Assembly: GCF_006402735.1 (NCBI RefSeq)
Contig: NZ_CP017174.1
Location: 8,040,001 to 8,104,000, forward strand
Length of the DNA: 64,000 nt
Origin: Myxococcus xanthus
GTDB taxonomy: Bacteria; Myxococcota; Myxococcia; Myxococcales; Myxococcaceae
Direction: 5' to 3'
The notes beneath the pieces were generated by a model. That model did not search any database and was not told the DNA's origin. It saw only the letters and a program-made list of their open reading frames with translations. Shown piece after piece: positions 9,401 through 17,002 of the stretch. How positions within the stretch are numbered: position 1 is the first letter of the stretch; the number at the start of each line of letters is the position of its first letter. The translations under genes and the position numbers were made by a program.

Positions 9401-12400
9401 CAGGCGCAGGCTGCGCAGCGCGTCCACCGCGGTGGTGGCGCGCCCCAGGCCCAGCGACAGCTCCGCCAGCTCGCGGCGAGCGGCGCGGCGGGGCTCGCCG
9501 GACAGGCGCGGCCACAGCTCCACCAGCAGGTCCGCCAGGGCCTCGCGCGCACCGGCCTTGCGGTGCAGCGACGCCAGCTCCACCCGAGCGTCCAGGTCTT
9601 CCGGCGCGCGGGCGCTGTACTCGGCCAGCAGGCGGCGGGCGGCATCCGTGCGGTTCGCGCGCACCGCGGCGGTGGCGGCCTTGCGCGTCAGGGCCACGCG
9701 CTCGCTCTCACGCGGCGCATCGCTGTCCGCGGGCGGCAGGGCCAGCACCGCCTCGAAGTCCTCCAAGGCGGCGCGGGCATCCGTGGGCAGGCGCAGCTCA
9801 CCCCGGCGCTGGCGCGCGGGCGCGTAGCTCGCGTCACGCTCCAGGGCGTCCGCGAGGAAGGCCTCCTCGCGGCTGGTCCCCGCGGCGAGCAGCGAGGCGC
9901 GGAACAGCAGCTTCGCGCCAGCGCGGGCCTCGGGCATCAGCGCGGCGCGGCGCGCGTACAGGCGCGCGGCCTCCAGCTTCTCGCCTCGCTCCAGCTCCAG
10001 CTCGGCCAGCGACTCCAACACCTCGGCGGCCAGCGGGCCCTCGGGGCTCGCCTCCAGCGCGGCCGTCAGGCGCATCAGCGCGGCGGCGTTCTCCCCTCGC
10101 TCCAGCAGCGCGCGAGCGCTCTGGAGGAACAGCGGCGCGGCCTCCTCGGCGCGGTCGGCGCCCATCAGCGCCTGGGCGCGGTTGGCCCACAGCTCGGCCA
10201 GCGCCTGCGACTCCCCGGCCTCCGTGTAGAGCGCTTCCAGGCGCGCGGCCAGGGCATCATCCAGCCGGCGCAGCGGGAAGGCCTGCGCGTAGGCGGCGAT
10301 GGCGCCTTCGCGGTCACCCAGCATCTCGCACGCGCGGCCCAACCGGGAGCGCACGTCCGCCAGCTTCTCCGGCGCCGCCGTGCGAGGCAGCGTGGACAGC
10401 AAGGTCTCCAGCGCGCGCCGCGCATGCTCGGGGCGCTCGCAGCGCAGCGACAGGTCCGCCAGGTCCAGCAGCACCGCGGCGTCCGGCGCCAGCCGCGCGG
10501 CCTTCTCCAGCGCCACCAGCGCGTCACCCACGCGGCCCAGCCGGGCCTCCAGCACTCCGGCCAGCTCACGCAGCGCCGCCGCGGCCAGCCGCTTGTCGCC
10601 CTGCGCCTCTGCCACCCGCGCGCGCACCTCCAGCGCGTCGGCGAGCCCCGCCATGTCGGCGCGCTTGCGCTGCAACGCGCACAGCTCGCCCAGCGCGGGC
10701 AGGTCATCCGGCTCGGCGCGCAGCACTTCCTGGAGCGCGTGGACCGCCAGGTCCAAATCGAAGGCCAGGTCGCGCGCGGCCACCGCGAGCCGGCGGTACT
10801 TCTGCGCGCGCTCCTTCAGGTCCGTGGCGAGCCGCGCCAGCGAAGACAGGCACCGCGTCAGCAGCGCGCCGTCACGCCGGGCCTCGGCCAGCGCCAGCAA
10901 CGACTCCAGCGCGGGCCGGTGGTCGCCATCCGCCTCCAGCGCCAGCAGGAGCAGCCGCTCCGCCTTCTCCGGCTGTTGCAGCTTGCCCCGGTACAGCTCG
11001 CCCGCCTCGGCCCAGGCCGCCGCGCGCTTGCCGGGCGCGTCCTGGAGCGCCGCGGACTTCTCCAACGCCTCCGCCAGCTCCTGCGAGCGGCCCGTGGCGC
11101 GGAAGTACGGAATCAGCTCCTCCAGCGCCACCGCGTCGCGCGGGTCCAACGCCAGCGCGGACTCCAGGTGCTCCCGCGCGCGCGCCGGATCACCCAGCCG
11201 CGTCCGGTACAGCCGCGCCAGGGCGTGGTGGCTGGCGTGCGCGGCGTGCCGCACCCCTTCCGAGCGCGGCGCCGGTCCCGCCAGCTCCAGCGCCTGCTGG
11301 TAGCCCGCGAGCGCCTCCTGCAACCGGCCCAGTCCCTCCGCCACACGCGCGGCGGCGAACAACGGCTCCGGCTCACCGGGCAGCAGTGACACCGCCTCAC
11401 GGAAGCGCAGCAGCGCGTTCTCCGGCTGCTTCAGGCCTTCGTCCCACACGCGGCCGGCCATCAGGTCGGCATGGCCCACCCGGTCCAGCTCGTGGCGGCC
11501 CATGGCCACCTCGCGCAGACGGTCCAGGGCCTTCAGCGCGCGCAGGTGCTCGCCACCGCGATGGCACAGCTCGCCCAACAGCAGCAGCGCGTCCGGGTGG
11601 TCCGGCGCCAGCCGCAGCGCGGCCTCGCAGTGCAGGCGCGCGCCGGCGATGTCGTCTTCCGTCTGCGCGCACAGCCGGGCCAGATGCACGTGCGCATCGG
11701 CGGCCTCGGCCGGGTCGCGAGCGAGCGCCGCCAACCGGCGATAGGCCCGCACCGCGCCGGCCCTGTCACGGGCCTGGTCCGACGCACGCGCCAGCGCCTT
11801 GAGGGAAGGCAGGTGGTCGGGCTTGAGCCCCAGCAGTTCGTGCAGCGCCTTCACCGCCACCTGCGGCGCGGTGTCTCGCGAGCAGCGGGCGGCGGCCTCG
11901 GCGGCGAAGAAGGCCGCGGCCTCCTCCGAGGTCCGGCGCGCGAGCGCGCACAGCGCCAGGTAGCGCTCGGCGGCGCGGGCACCTTCGCCCCGGCGCTCGC
12001 GCACCACGGCCTCGCCCCAGAGCGAAGCAGGGCTGCGGTCCCTGCGGCGTTGCAGCGTCGCCGCCACGTCCAGCGCCAGGTCATGCGCTTGCGGGTCCGC
12101 CACCATCAGCGACAGCAGCCGCTCGGCGGCGAAGGGGTGCGCGTCCTGCGCATCACCGGCTTGGAGGTACGCCTGACGCGCGTCAGCCAGCCGGCCCTGC
12201 GCGATGAGCCCTTCGGCATCCGCGAAGGCCCGAGCGCCCTCGAGCGCGAGCAGCAGCTCCTCGTCCGGAGGCGACGGCGGCGGCAGGCCCCCCGCGGAGA
12301 AGCGCAGGCGCAGGCCCGTGCTGGAGACCTCCGCGGCCGACAGGCGCGCGGTGTCCAGCGTCGGCATCTTGTAGCCGCGGCTCACCGCCGCCAGCTGGCA

Positions 12401-12979
12401 CAGCACGGGCAAGACGCGCGTGGAGAACCCCGTGGCCCCCCGGACCTCGACATCCGGCACCAGCGCCAGCGCGCCCACTGCCGCGGACAGCAGCCCCGGC
12501 ACCTGCACGGACGGCGTGGAGGAGAACCCGTAGAGGCGAACATCGTAGAGGTAGACGGCGAGCCGCTCCCCATCCGCGTCGAACGCCACCTTGAAGGTGA
12601 AGGGCGTGTGCTCCGGCGCGGGCAGCCGGCCCTGGCCTTCAAGGTAGCCGGGCCGGAAGTGCAGGCGCAGGTCCTCGATGCCGGCCAGACGCCCGGCCAG
12701 CTCCGCCACCCGGCGCGTCACCAGGTCCGCGTCGACGGACAGCTCGAGGAAGCCGAAGTGCAGCTTCTTGCGCTGATAGCGCGTGGCACCGGCGCTGACG
12801 TTGAAGGGGAAGCTGACGTCCGGAATCTGGAGCGCGAAGTCGGAGATGCGCAGTCCCGGCAGGACCTCCAGCGCCGGGAAGCCCACGAACGCCCTGCGGT
12901 CCAGCAGGCGCAATTCGGGGGCGGCGGCGCGCGCATCCAGCGCCGTGGCGGGCTTGGGAGAATCGCTTTCGGTAGCCAT
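3401..12979 (-). CDS. Giant TPR-repeat protein (3192 aa)
   Basis: 3192 residues from the ATG at 12979 (MATESDS); a further ATG at 13054 would add 25 unconvincing residues. Residues about 1-240 are a distinct domain of beta character containing LRISDFALQIPDVSFPFNV. From about 260 to near 3000 the protein is nearly continuous TPR-like helical hairpins rich in Ala, Leu, Arg and Glu (e.g. RLAPDHPDALLLLGELCHRGG). The last 170 residues form a different Gly/Ala-rich domain (ALSCFGASELGYLCALALALGE). No signal peptide or TM helix is visible, so it is probably a cytoplasmic scaffold. It diverges from the kinase-cyclase gene at 13083 across 103 bp, which suggests joint regulation and possibly a kinase-scaffold partnership. 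Very long antisense open frames here are shadows of the G+C-rich codon bias. Confidence 0.9.
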   Translation of the reverse strand: MATESDSPKPATALDARAAAPELRLLDRRAFVGFPALEVLPGLRISDFALQIPDVSFPFNVSAGATRYQRKKLHFGFLELSVDADLVTRRVAELAGRLAGIEDLRLHFRPGYLEGQGRLPAPEHTPFTFKVAFDADGERLAVYLYDVRLYGFSSTPSVQVPGLLSAAVGALALVPDVEVRGATGFSTRVLPVLCQLAAVSRGYKMPTLDTARLSAAEVSSTGLRLRFSAGGLPPPSPPDEELLLALEGARAFADAEGLIAQGRLADARQAYLQAGDAQDAHPFAAERLLSLMVADPQAHDLALDVAATLQRRRDRSPASLWGEAVVRERRGEGARAAERYLALCALARRTSEEAAAFFAAEAAARCSRDTAPQVAVKALHELLGLKPDHLPSLKALARASDQARDRAGAVRAYRRLAALARDPAEAADAHVHLARLCAQTEDDIAGARLHCEAALRLAPDHPDALLLLGELCHRGGEHLRALKALDRLREVAMGRHELDRVGHADLMAGRVWDEGLKQPENALLRFREAVSLLPGEPEPLFAAARVAEGLGRLQEALAGYQQALELAGPAPRSEGVRHAAHASHHALARLYRTRLGDPARAREHLESALALDPRDAVALEELIPYFRATGRSQELAEALEKSAALQDAPGKRAAAWAEAGELYRGKLQQPEKAERLLLLALEADGDHRPALESLLALAEARRDGALLTRCLSSLARLATDLKERAQKYRRLAVAARDLAFDLDLAVHALQEVLRAEPDDLPALGELCALQRKRADMAGLADALEVRARVAEAQGDKRLAAAALRELAGVLEARLGRVGDALVALEKAARLAPDAAVLLDLADLSLRCERPEHARRALETLLSTLPRTAAPEKLADVRSRLGRACEMLGDREGAIAAYAQAFPLRRLDDALAARLEALYTEAGESQALAELWANRAQALMGADRAEEAAPLFLQSARALLERGENAAALMRLTAALEASPEGPLAAEVLESLAELELERGEKLEAARLYARRAALMPEARAGAKLLFRASLLAAGTSREEAFLADALERDASYAPARQRRGELRLPTDARAALEDFEAVLALPPADSDAPRESERVALTRKAATAAVRANRTDAARRLLAEYSARAPEDLDARVELASLHRKAGAREALADLLVELWPRLSGEPRRAARRELAELSLGLGRATTAVDALRSLRLEEPHDTWAAQSLLDLLPPPGTGTPEEETERLELLSTLVAAASGEARAELLARRAVLHRAAGRVSAARDDFSEAAKGSRRPASLLLALTELARESGDEAAELDVWRRAVSADANLATRARERLLALSATLVEKDERVLAREALGAAIALDLSAAERCDAFFSLAELARRDGKPEDEATALAEAALQGPAPRRVEALLARAALLESSGRLEDAGQSLEAALALAPRHAQATAALQRVLRAREDWAALAELLSTEAPHVAPAEAAAMYAELASLYLDRLSQPVPAEAALRQALRLSPSDAAVRRRLVSLVAERGELREAAALLETAAESATAQDAALLLREGAGHARGAHDLDKALKLARKAHSLVPAQGAELASLAELLYLRGAVIEALPLQDALAAAADFHSAPEAAESTWLRLAELAEQTGETKRAAAAYRKLLAERPLCEAAVMRLAALLEKDDPRGAFEVRVTHAHALAPSEDTVQRLVELSARAREVLADAGVAASLLARAASLASEPLPLRRRLAALHRETGRTLELLAELRQVATLSLEAGDPDAALEAYQEEARLAVDLGRADDALRALADARDLLEARGQQSEAAACERYRAKLLRDVKLDPAGAEVALERAFALAVDLGTAKLGAALAERRDDAEAEARWLERALPLLDDAGEAAAVLLRLARLNLGVLSDVAKAEELLRSALRKDRALTEAEGLLEKLLESDGRLAELAAWYEECAEGEPDAARRAELFLRAAVLYRDRAGRPEAAAAAFIAARGARPDDLELTAQAAELLHEVKRHADAAEFDAVLLEADPFREPVFARHLAFLEEAEDHQALAELMLRRAQRQDAAGAAESYLSAARAFRAAGARERALLCEDQAFELSPASAEAFEHVRERAAGDVRRLADLLSQRAAALSTSEALPLLRERASRLLDAGEALLAAEAFDEYLSLAGDDVDALSARAELAAKGGGPVAARPYDRRLLDVGGDALPVPVRTRTWLRLGHASLGAGAFHDAADAFESVVALEPEGERGREALSLLAEVHSRTGNAPGLYRASLQLARHAEDAATAEVLYRRAADLFDDPKDAIDALLPLARLRPADASVIDRAVAGLHALGRHGDLLDVYASGAEAAGGRRAAELLLAAASVASNSLADEDAAWTLTQRASEAAPEDLTALHALVTGLRQRGDSTRLLAALEQLVPRVEDADEAAVLRLELAALARAAGREDVAREALEEVAARGASGAGYADALEALEPLLKDAPARRAEVQVARAELASGRERQVLLMAAARGFEAAGQLPEALKAAKDAASVEPDVDAVLRVAHLYRASGEAPRAARALLQAARLAAPEERPPLLLEAAGLWEKAGEHGEALEVFERIATEAPDMLAPSELAERFGRLGAFARALEVGFAPAMASGDLTDALAMAAQAGDAARTREALWALAALADADPAHASALADGLRAEGDAEGLLELAGLSAARDAAFAVALRDEVLRSAAASVLPRLRALEELAPEPGFAARLTLLLPTLEKLPEALAEAVLAQVHAQPGTVRVEALAMAADGWPSRRKALLRERHALELELGRYEACVRTLSQLADEESDAAARAVLHLERGELLLSPLEQLPEAREAFEQALKDDPAQLHSLRHLLSLVDLGEEPAVFVSLVERLEQAAGAESGNTYRERLADAYEALGMVADAAAQLERLPETDERLARRARLAEERGLTGEALRLRERLTDEPAVLEAILRGYLDAQLVSPGARLAARLFDAGELSPEVTRMAAEHLSTVPEGVSLAVRIWPHLLREHPLDVDGWTLYAEALRALGRTEDSQRADGVGAALSSSDAAAPQAPVSALPVPSGFEHSVPAGAVPVTAERLPRLAAALRPVLSSLGAGSLQLVMDPVGGVEAYLASGDVLVLGAGALSCFGASELGYLCALALALGENGVKLARPGLVPGMEVAAVAAFRAVPASLAAGRVLARLDAEVRGGDPAQVDVGAVLARGDTFRALALCVLDGAWPCSVAPPCT

Positions 12980-13082
12980 CGCGGGAGCAGTGACGTTAGC
13001 ACGGGCTCCAAGCCCTCGAAATTTCTGGCAAACCCCCGCTTGTGGGGCAAGCAACGAAGCGTGATGGCTCCCTGAATCCAGG

Positions 13083-15626
13083 GTGAAGGAACGGGCTGCG
13101 CCCTGGGCCGAAGTCGGACAAGATGCGCCCCGCGTGTTGGCCCCTGACTCCCTTGTCCTCGACGGTCGCTTCCGGGTTCTCCGTCCGCTGGGTTCAGGCG
13201 GAATGGGTGAGGTCTACCTTGGCGAACAGGTCTCCCTGGGCCGCAAGGTGGCCATCAAGGTCCTGCACCATGACCTCCACGCCCAGGCAGGCATGGCGGA
13301 GCGCTTCAAGCGCGAGGCACGCCTCCTCTCCGCCGTGGAGCACCCCGCCGTGGTGCGCATCGTCGACTTCGGTGAGTCCGGCGACCACGCGTGCCTCGTC
13401 ATGGAGTTCGTCGAAGGTGAGAGCCTGTATGACGTGCTCACGCCGGGCCCCATGCCCCCGGGCCGCGGGCTGCCGCTGCTCCAGCAGCTGGCGGAGGGCC
13501 TGGCCGCCATCCACGACAAGGGCATCATCCACCGCGACCTGAAGCCGGAGAACGTCTTCATCGCCAAGAGCGCCCGGGGCGAGCAGGCCCGGCTGCTGGA
13601 CTTCGGCATCGCGCGGCTCGTGGAACCGGACGCCTCCAGCAGCGTCAGCCAGGTGGGTGTGGTGCTGGGCACGCCGGAGTACCTGTCGCCGGAGCAGGCC
13701 GTGGGCGCGAAGGTGGACACGCGCAGCGACCTGTACTCGTTCGGCGTGCTGACCTACCGCGTGCTGTCCGGGCGGCTCCCCTTCGACGGGCCCCTGCCGC
13801 GAAACTTCCTGTCGCAGCACGCCTCCGCCGCGCCGCTGCCGCTGGACCGCGCGGCTCCCACCCTGTCGCGCTATGTGGGCCTGCTGTCGCTGGTGATGCG
13901 CCTGCTGGAGAAGGACGCGAGCAAGCGTCCCCAGAGCGCGCACGAACTGGCCGACGCGTTGGCAGCGGCGCACTCCGCCCTCTCCGCCTTCACGCCCGGC
14001 CTGGGCACCCCCACCTACGTCCCACAGCCGGGAAGTGGCGCCGCGCCCTCCTCGGGCACGTCGGTGTTCGGCACCGGGAGTGCCACGGGGAGCAGCTCGG
14101 GTCCCACGGGCACGGCGGCCTTCGCGGGAGTCGCTCCAGCGCCGCAGGCGAGCAGTGGTACCGCCGCGTTCGGCGTGGCCTCCAGCGGCGGCTCGGCCTC
14201 GGGCGCCCTGCCGGTGGCCTCCCCGCGCACGGGGACGTCGTCCTTCGGACTGAAGTCCTCCGGCGGCGTGGCCGCGGTGACGGGCGGCAACGCGTCGGTG
14301 GTGAAGCCACAGAACCTCACGGTGATGCTCACCGACATCCAGGGCTTCACCGAGCGCACCAGCCGGCAGACGCACGAAGAGAACGCGCGGATGCTGGAGA
14401 CGCACGACAAGCTGCTGATGCCCCTGGTGAAGGAGCACGACGGGCGGCTGGTCCAGAAGCGCGGGGACGCGTTGCTGGTGGTGTTCCGCTCCCCCACCGC
14501 GGGCGTGCTGTGCGGCATGGCCATGCAGGACCGGCTGTGGCGCCACAACCAGACGGTGCCGGAAGTGGACCGCCTCAACGTGCGCGTCTGCCTGCACGCG
14601 GGCGAGGTGCTCGCCACGCCGGACTCCGTGCTGGGCGAGCCCATGGAGGTCATCGAAGCCGTGGAGCATGTCGCCAGCGCGGGTGAGGTCACCTTCACCG
14701 AAGCGGTGAACCTGGCGCGCAACCGCGCGGAGGTCACCGCCGAGCCCTGCGGCGCCATCACCCTCCCCGGCCGCGACGAGCAACTCCAGCTCTACCGCTG
14801 CCAGCGCGCCGCGGAGGGCCCGCCCTTTGGAGACCGCTTCGCCTCGCAAGGCAGCCGGGGCAACGCGCTCGCGCCCCTGCTGGCGAAACTCCAGGCCGTG
14901 AAGCTGCCTACCGGCATGGGGGAGCTGCTGCGTCAGCGGCCGCGCGAGGCGGCGCTGGTCGCCGGCGCGGTGGTGCTCCTGGGCGCTGGCGCCGCGTGGC
15001 TGGGCCAGCGCAACGACGCCGGCACCCGGGCCTTCGCGCTGCTGGAGGATGGGAAGCTGGACGAAGCCCTGGCGCTGATGGACAGCGCCACCGACGAGGA
15101 GAAGGAACTGCCCTCGCTGAGGCGCGCACGCGCGGCGGCGCACCATGCCAAGGGGCACCACATCAGCGAACGGACCGCGCTCAGCCACCTGAAGGAGGAG
15201 GAGCTCGAGGACGTGGAGCCGCTCATCCTCGACGGCCTGGCGGAGGACTACGGCAAGGAGCCGCTCACTGTCGTGGGGAATGCCCTGACCCGGCTTCCGA
15301 AGGACCGCTTGCGCGCCCACTACGAGGACCTGGCCGCGGAGGCGTACTCCCTGCGCCAGTGGGGCGCGCTGCGCTACCTGGAGTTCGCGAAGGCCGCGGA
15401 CGGGGTGAACCTGGTTCGCGCCTATAGCGAGGCGCTGAACTCCCCGGACTGCAGCATCCGCACCCAGGCCGCCAACCGTCTCGCGGGCCTGGGTGACGCG
15501 GATGCCATCCCCGCGCTGGAGCGCGTCACCTCACTCCCCAAGGCGAAGGGCCTCCTGGGCAGCAAGGACTGCGGCCACGAAGCAGCGGCGACCGCCATCA
15601 AGTCACTCAAGCAGAAGAGCGACTGA
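13083..15626 (+). CDS. Ser/Thr protein kinase with class III cyclase-like domain
   Basis: 847 residues, GTG start (no strong SD; the start could lie slightly downstream). The kinase domain (about 30-300) has the glycine loop LGSGGMGEVY, Lys59 in VAIKVL, HRDLKPEN (150-157), DFG (173-175) and GTPEYLSPE, so it looks catalytically competent. A Gly/Ser/Pro linker (310-405) leads to a nucleotide-cyclase homology domain (408-575) keeping both metal-binding Asp residues (LTDIQGF D418, KRGDALL D462). The segment normally carrying the catalytic Asn and Arg reads EPMEVIEAVEHVA, so those residues are absent. One TM helix (about 623-640) precedes a helical C-terminal domain of about 200 residues, presumably periplasmic. 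Its stop lies 1 nt from that of the converging lipoprotein gene. Confidence 0.93.
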   Translation: MKERAAPWAEVGQDAPRVLAPDSLVLDGRFRVLRPLGSGGMGEVYLGEQVSLGRKVAIKVLHHDLHAQAGMAERFKREARLLSAVEHPAVVRIVDFGESGDHACLVMEFVEGESLYDVLTPGPMPPGRGLPLLQQLAEGLAAIHDKGIIHRDLKPENVFIAKSARGEQARLLDFGIARLVEPDASSSVSQVGVVLGTPEYLSPEQAVGAKVDTRSDLYSFGVLTYRVLSGRLPFDGPLPRNFLSQHASAAPLPLDRAAPTLSRYVGLLSLVMRLLEKDASKRPQSAHELADALAAAHSALSAFTPGLGTPTYVPQPGSGAAPSSGTSVFGTGSATGSSSGPTGTAAFAGVAPAPQASSGTAAFGVASSGGSASGALPVASPRTGTSSFGLKSSGGVAAVTGGNASVVKPQNLTVMLTDIQGFTERTSRQTHEENARMLETHDKLLMPLVKEHDGRLVQKRGDALLVVFRSPTAGVLCGMAMQDRLWRHNQTVPEVDRLNVRVCLHAGEVLATPDSVLGEPMEVIEAVEHVASAGEVTFTEAVNLARNRAEVTAEPCGAITLPGRDEQLQLYRCQRAAEGPPFGDRFASQGSRGNALAPLLAKLQAVKLPTGMGELLRQRPREAALVAGAVVLLGAGAAWLGQRNDAGTRAFALLEDGKLDEALALMDSATDEEKELPSLRRARAAAHHAKGHHISERTALSHLKEEELEDVEPLILDGLAEDYGKEPLTVVGNALTRLPKDRLRAHYEDLAAEAYSLRQWGALRYLEFAKAADGVNLVRAYSEALNSPDCSIRTQAANRLAGLGDADAIPALERVTSLPKAKGLLGSKDCGHEAAATAIKSLKQKSD

Positions 15627-15627
15627 C

Positions 15628-16047
15628 TCAGTCATCCCGCCGTGCGTGCCCCTTCTTCTTGCCGCGCCCGCGCCCGCGCCGGTCATCGTCGTCGTCATCG
15701 TCATCGTCCCAGTCATGTCGGCGGGCCTTCACCTTGTCATCCACCCGCAGGAGGCTGCGTGAGTACGCATCGAAGTCCAGGTGAAGGTGGCCTCTCGCCC
15801 TCCGCGTGGAGGCATGGAACTTCACCCGCCACACGTCCCGCCCCTTCCGGTCCGCGTCCTTCAGACGGCACTCATAGCCACGCGAGCGGCATTGGTTGAA
15901 GCCCAGGTTCACCGCCTCCCTGTACGTCATCGCCACCGGACGCTGCGGAGGAGGCGGCGGATGCGGAGGAGGTGAGCGGGTGTGCAGGACACAACCCGAA
16001 GCGAGCATCAGACAGCCAATGACAAGGGCGAGTCGCATGCCACCCAT
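15628..16047 (-). CDS. Small lipoprotein with an Asp tract and basic tail
   Basis: 139 residues (ATG at 16047; ATG at 16038 also possible). The signal ends in LASGC, giving a lipidated Cys19. A Pro/His-rich linker and a short domain with CRSRGYEC follow. The C-terminus is striking: nine consecutive Asp residues, then RRGRGRGKKKGHARRDD. That juxtaposition of acidic and basic runs could bind metal, nucleic acid or polysaccharide, but nothing in the sequence decides this. It converges on the kinase-cyclase gene with 1 nt between stops. No family recognised. Confidence 0.75.
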   Translation of the reverse strand: MGGMRLALVIGCLMLASGCVLHTRSPPPHPPPPPQRPVAMTYREAVNLGFNQCRSRGYECRLKDADRKGRDVWRVKFHASTRRARGHLHLDFDAYSRSLLRVDDKVKARRHDWDDDDDDDDDRRGRGRGKKKGHARRDD

Positions 16048-16106
16048 GACGCATCAGCGCGGCACATCTTCAAAGCCACGCAGGGTATGAGCCAGGCACT
16101 GGAAAG

Positions 16107-16961
16107 TTACAGCCCTTCAGGCGACGCGAAGGCCGCGAACAGCTCACCGGCGAGATAGGCCCGCGAGCCCTTCGCGGCGGGACGGATGTAGTCGTTGACC
16201 ACGGGCCCGCCCTGCTCCAGCTGGTGCCTCGAGGGGAATGACAGGTTCAGCCGGCCTCGCGCGACGCCCTTGCCGCCCCGGTGGATGAAGGTGACGGTGC
16301 CATGGGCATCCACGGCCTCCACCACACCAATGTGTGTCATGCCGTCGTTGCGGCGGCCATCGCGGTTGCGGTCATACGTCTCACGGAAGAAGACGAGGTC
16401 TCCGGGACGCGGCGGCTGGTGGTGGACAGAGCCGACATCCACCGCACGGCGGAAGATGGCGGAGACGGCGTTCTCTCCCGCGCGGAAGCCGTGCGCCACC
16501 AGGTCGATGCCGGCGGAGCGGTACGCCAGGCGCACGAAGCCGGAGCAGTCATCCGGAACGCCGCGGCTGACTCGGCGCAGGCTGCGCATGCCCACGAGTT
16601 GGAGGGAGCGCTGGACGATGGAGCGCGACATCTGCGTGGGCGCGAGCACCACGTCCCAGAACCGGCCGGTGGTGCTGGCGGGCCCCGTCACCTGCTCGGC
16701 CGCCCGCAGCGTGGCCTCCAACACGCCCGCGCTCACCCACTGCGTCGCCACCACGGTGGGCGCCACTTCGGCGGTCCCCAGCTCCACCGCCGTGACTGGC
16801 ACCGGCACCAGCTCCGCGAGGCCTCCTGGCGCGGCCACCGTCACCGCCTCCGTCGTGGCGACGGGCTCCGAGGGGCGCGGCTTCACGGTGGCACACCCCA
16901 CGAGCACGCTGAGGGGGAAGACGGCAAGGAGTGGAAGGCGGAGCGACATGAGGGGCCGCAT
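16107..16961 (-). CDS. NlpC/P60-family peptidase lipoprotein
   Basis: 284 residues. The ATG at 16961 has a strong SD (GGAGGTGG, 6 nt away), preferred over ATG 16949. Lipobox LVGC gives Cys23. After a variable linker (30-110) comes an NlpC/P60-type cysteine peptidase domain: C139 in DDCSGFVRLAY, H210 in MTHIGVVEAV, and H227 in FIHRGG as a possible third residue, with PRPGDLVFF typical of the fold. Such enzymes cut peptidoglycan stem peptides, here from the periplasmic face of a membrane anchor. It lies 41 nt downstream of the giant membrane-protein gene on the same strand and is probably co-transcribed with it. Confidence 0.9.
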   Translation of the reverse strand: MRPLMSLRLPLLAVFPLSVLVGCATVKPRPSEPVATTEAVTVAAPGGLAELVPVPVTAVELGTAEVAPTVVATQWVSAGVLEATLRAAEQVTGPASTTGRFWDVVLAPTQMSRSIVQRSLQLVGMRSLRRVSRGVPDDCSGFVRLAYRSAGIDLVAHGFRAGENAVSAIFRRAVDVGSVHHQPPRPGDLVFFRETYDRNRDGRRNDGMTHIGVVEAVDAHGTVTFIHRGGKGVARGRLNLSFPSRHQLEQGGPVVNDYIRPAAKGSRAYLAGELFAAFASPEGL

Positions 16962-17002
16962 TCAAGACCACCTCCCAGGCCGTCCGCCAAGAACTCCCGG
17001 TG

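Noticed and set aside
5480..11802. Very long open frames (1969 and 1022 codons) antisense to the giant TPR gene
   Set aside because: They mirror the codon bias of a 70% G+C gene; the products are low-complexity Gln/Arg/Gly or Pro/Ala/Arg text with no domain or start signals, while the minus-strand frame gives coherent TPR repeats.
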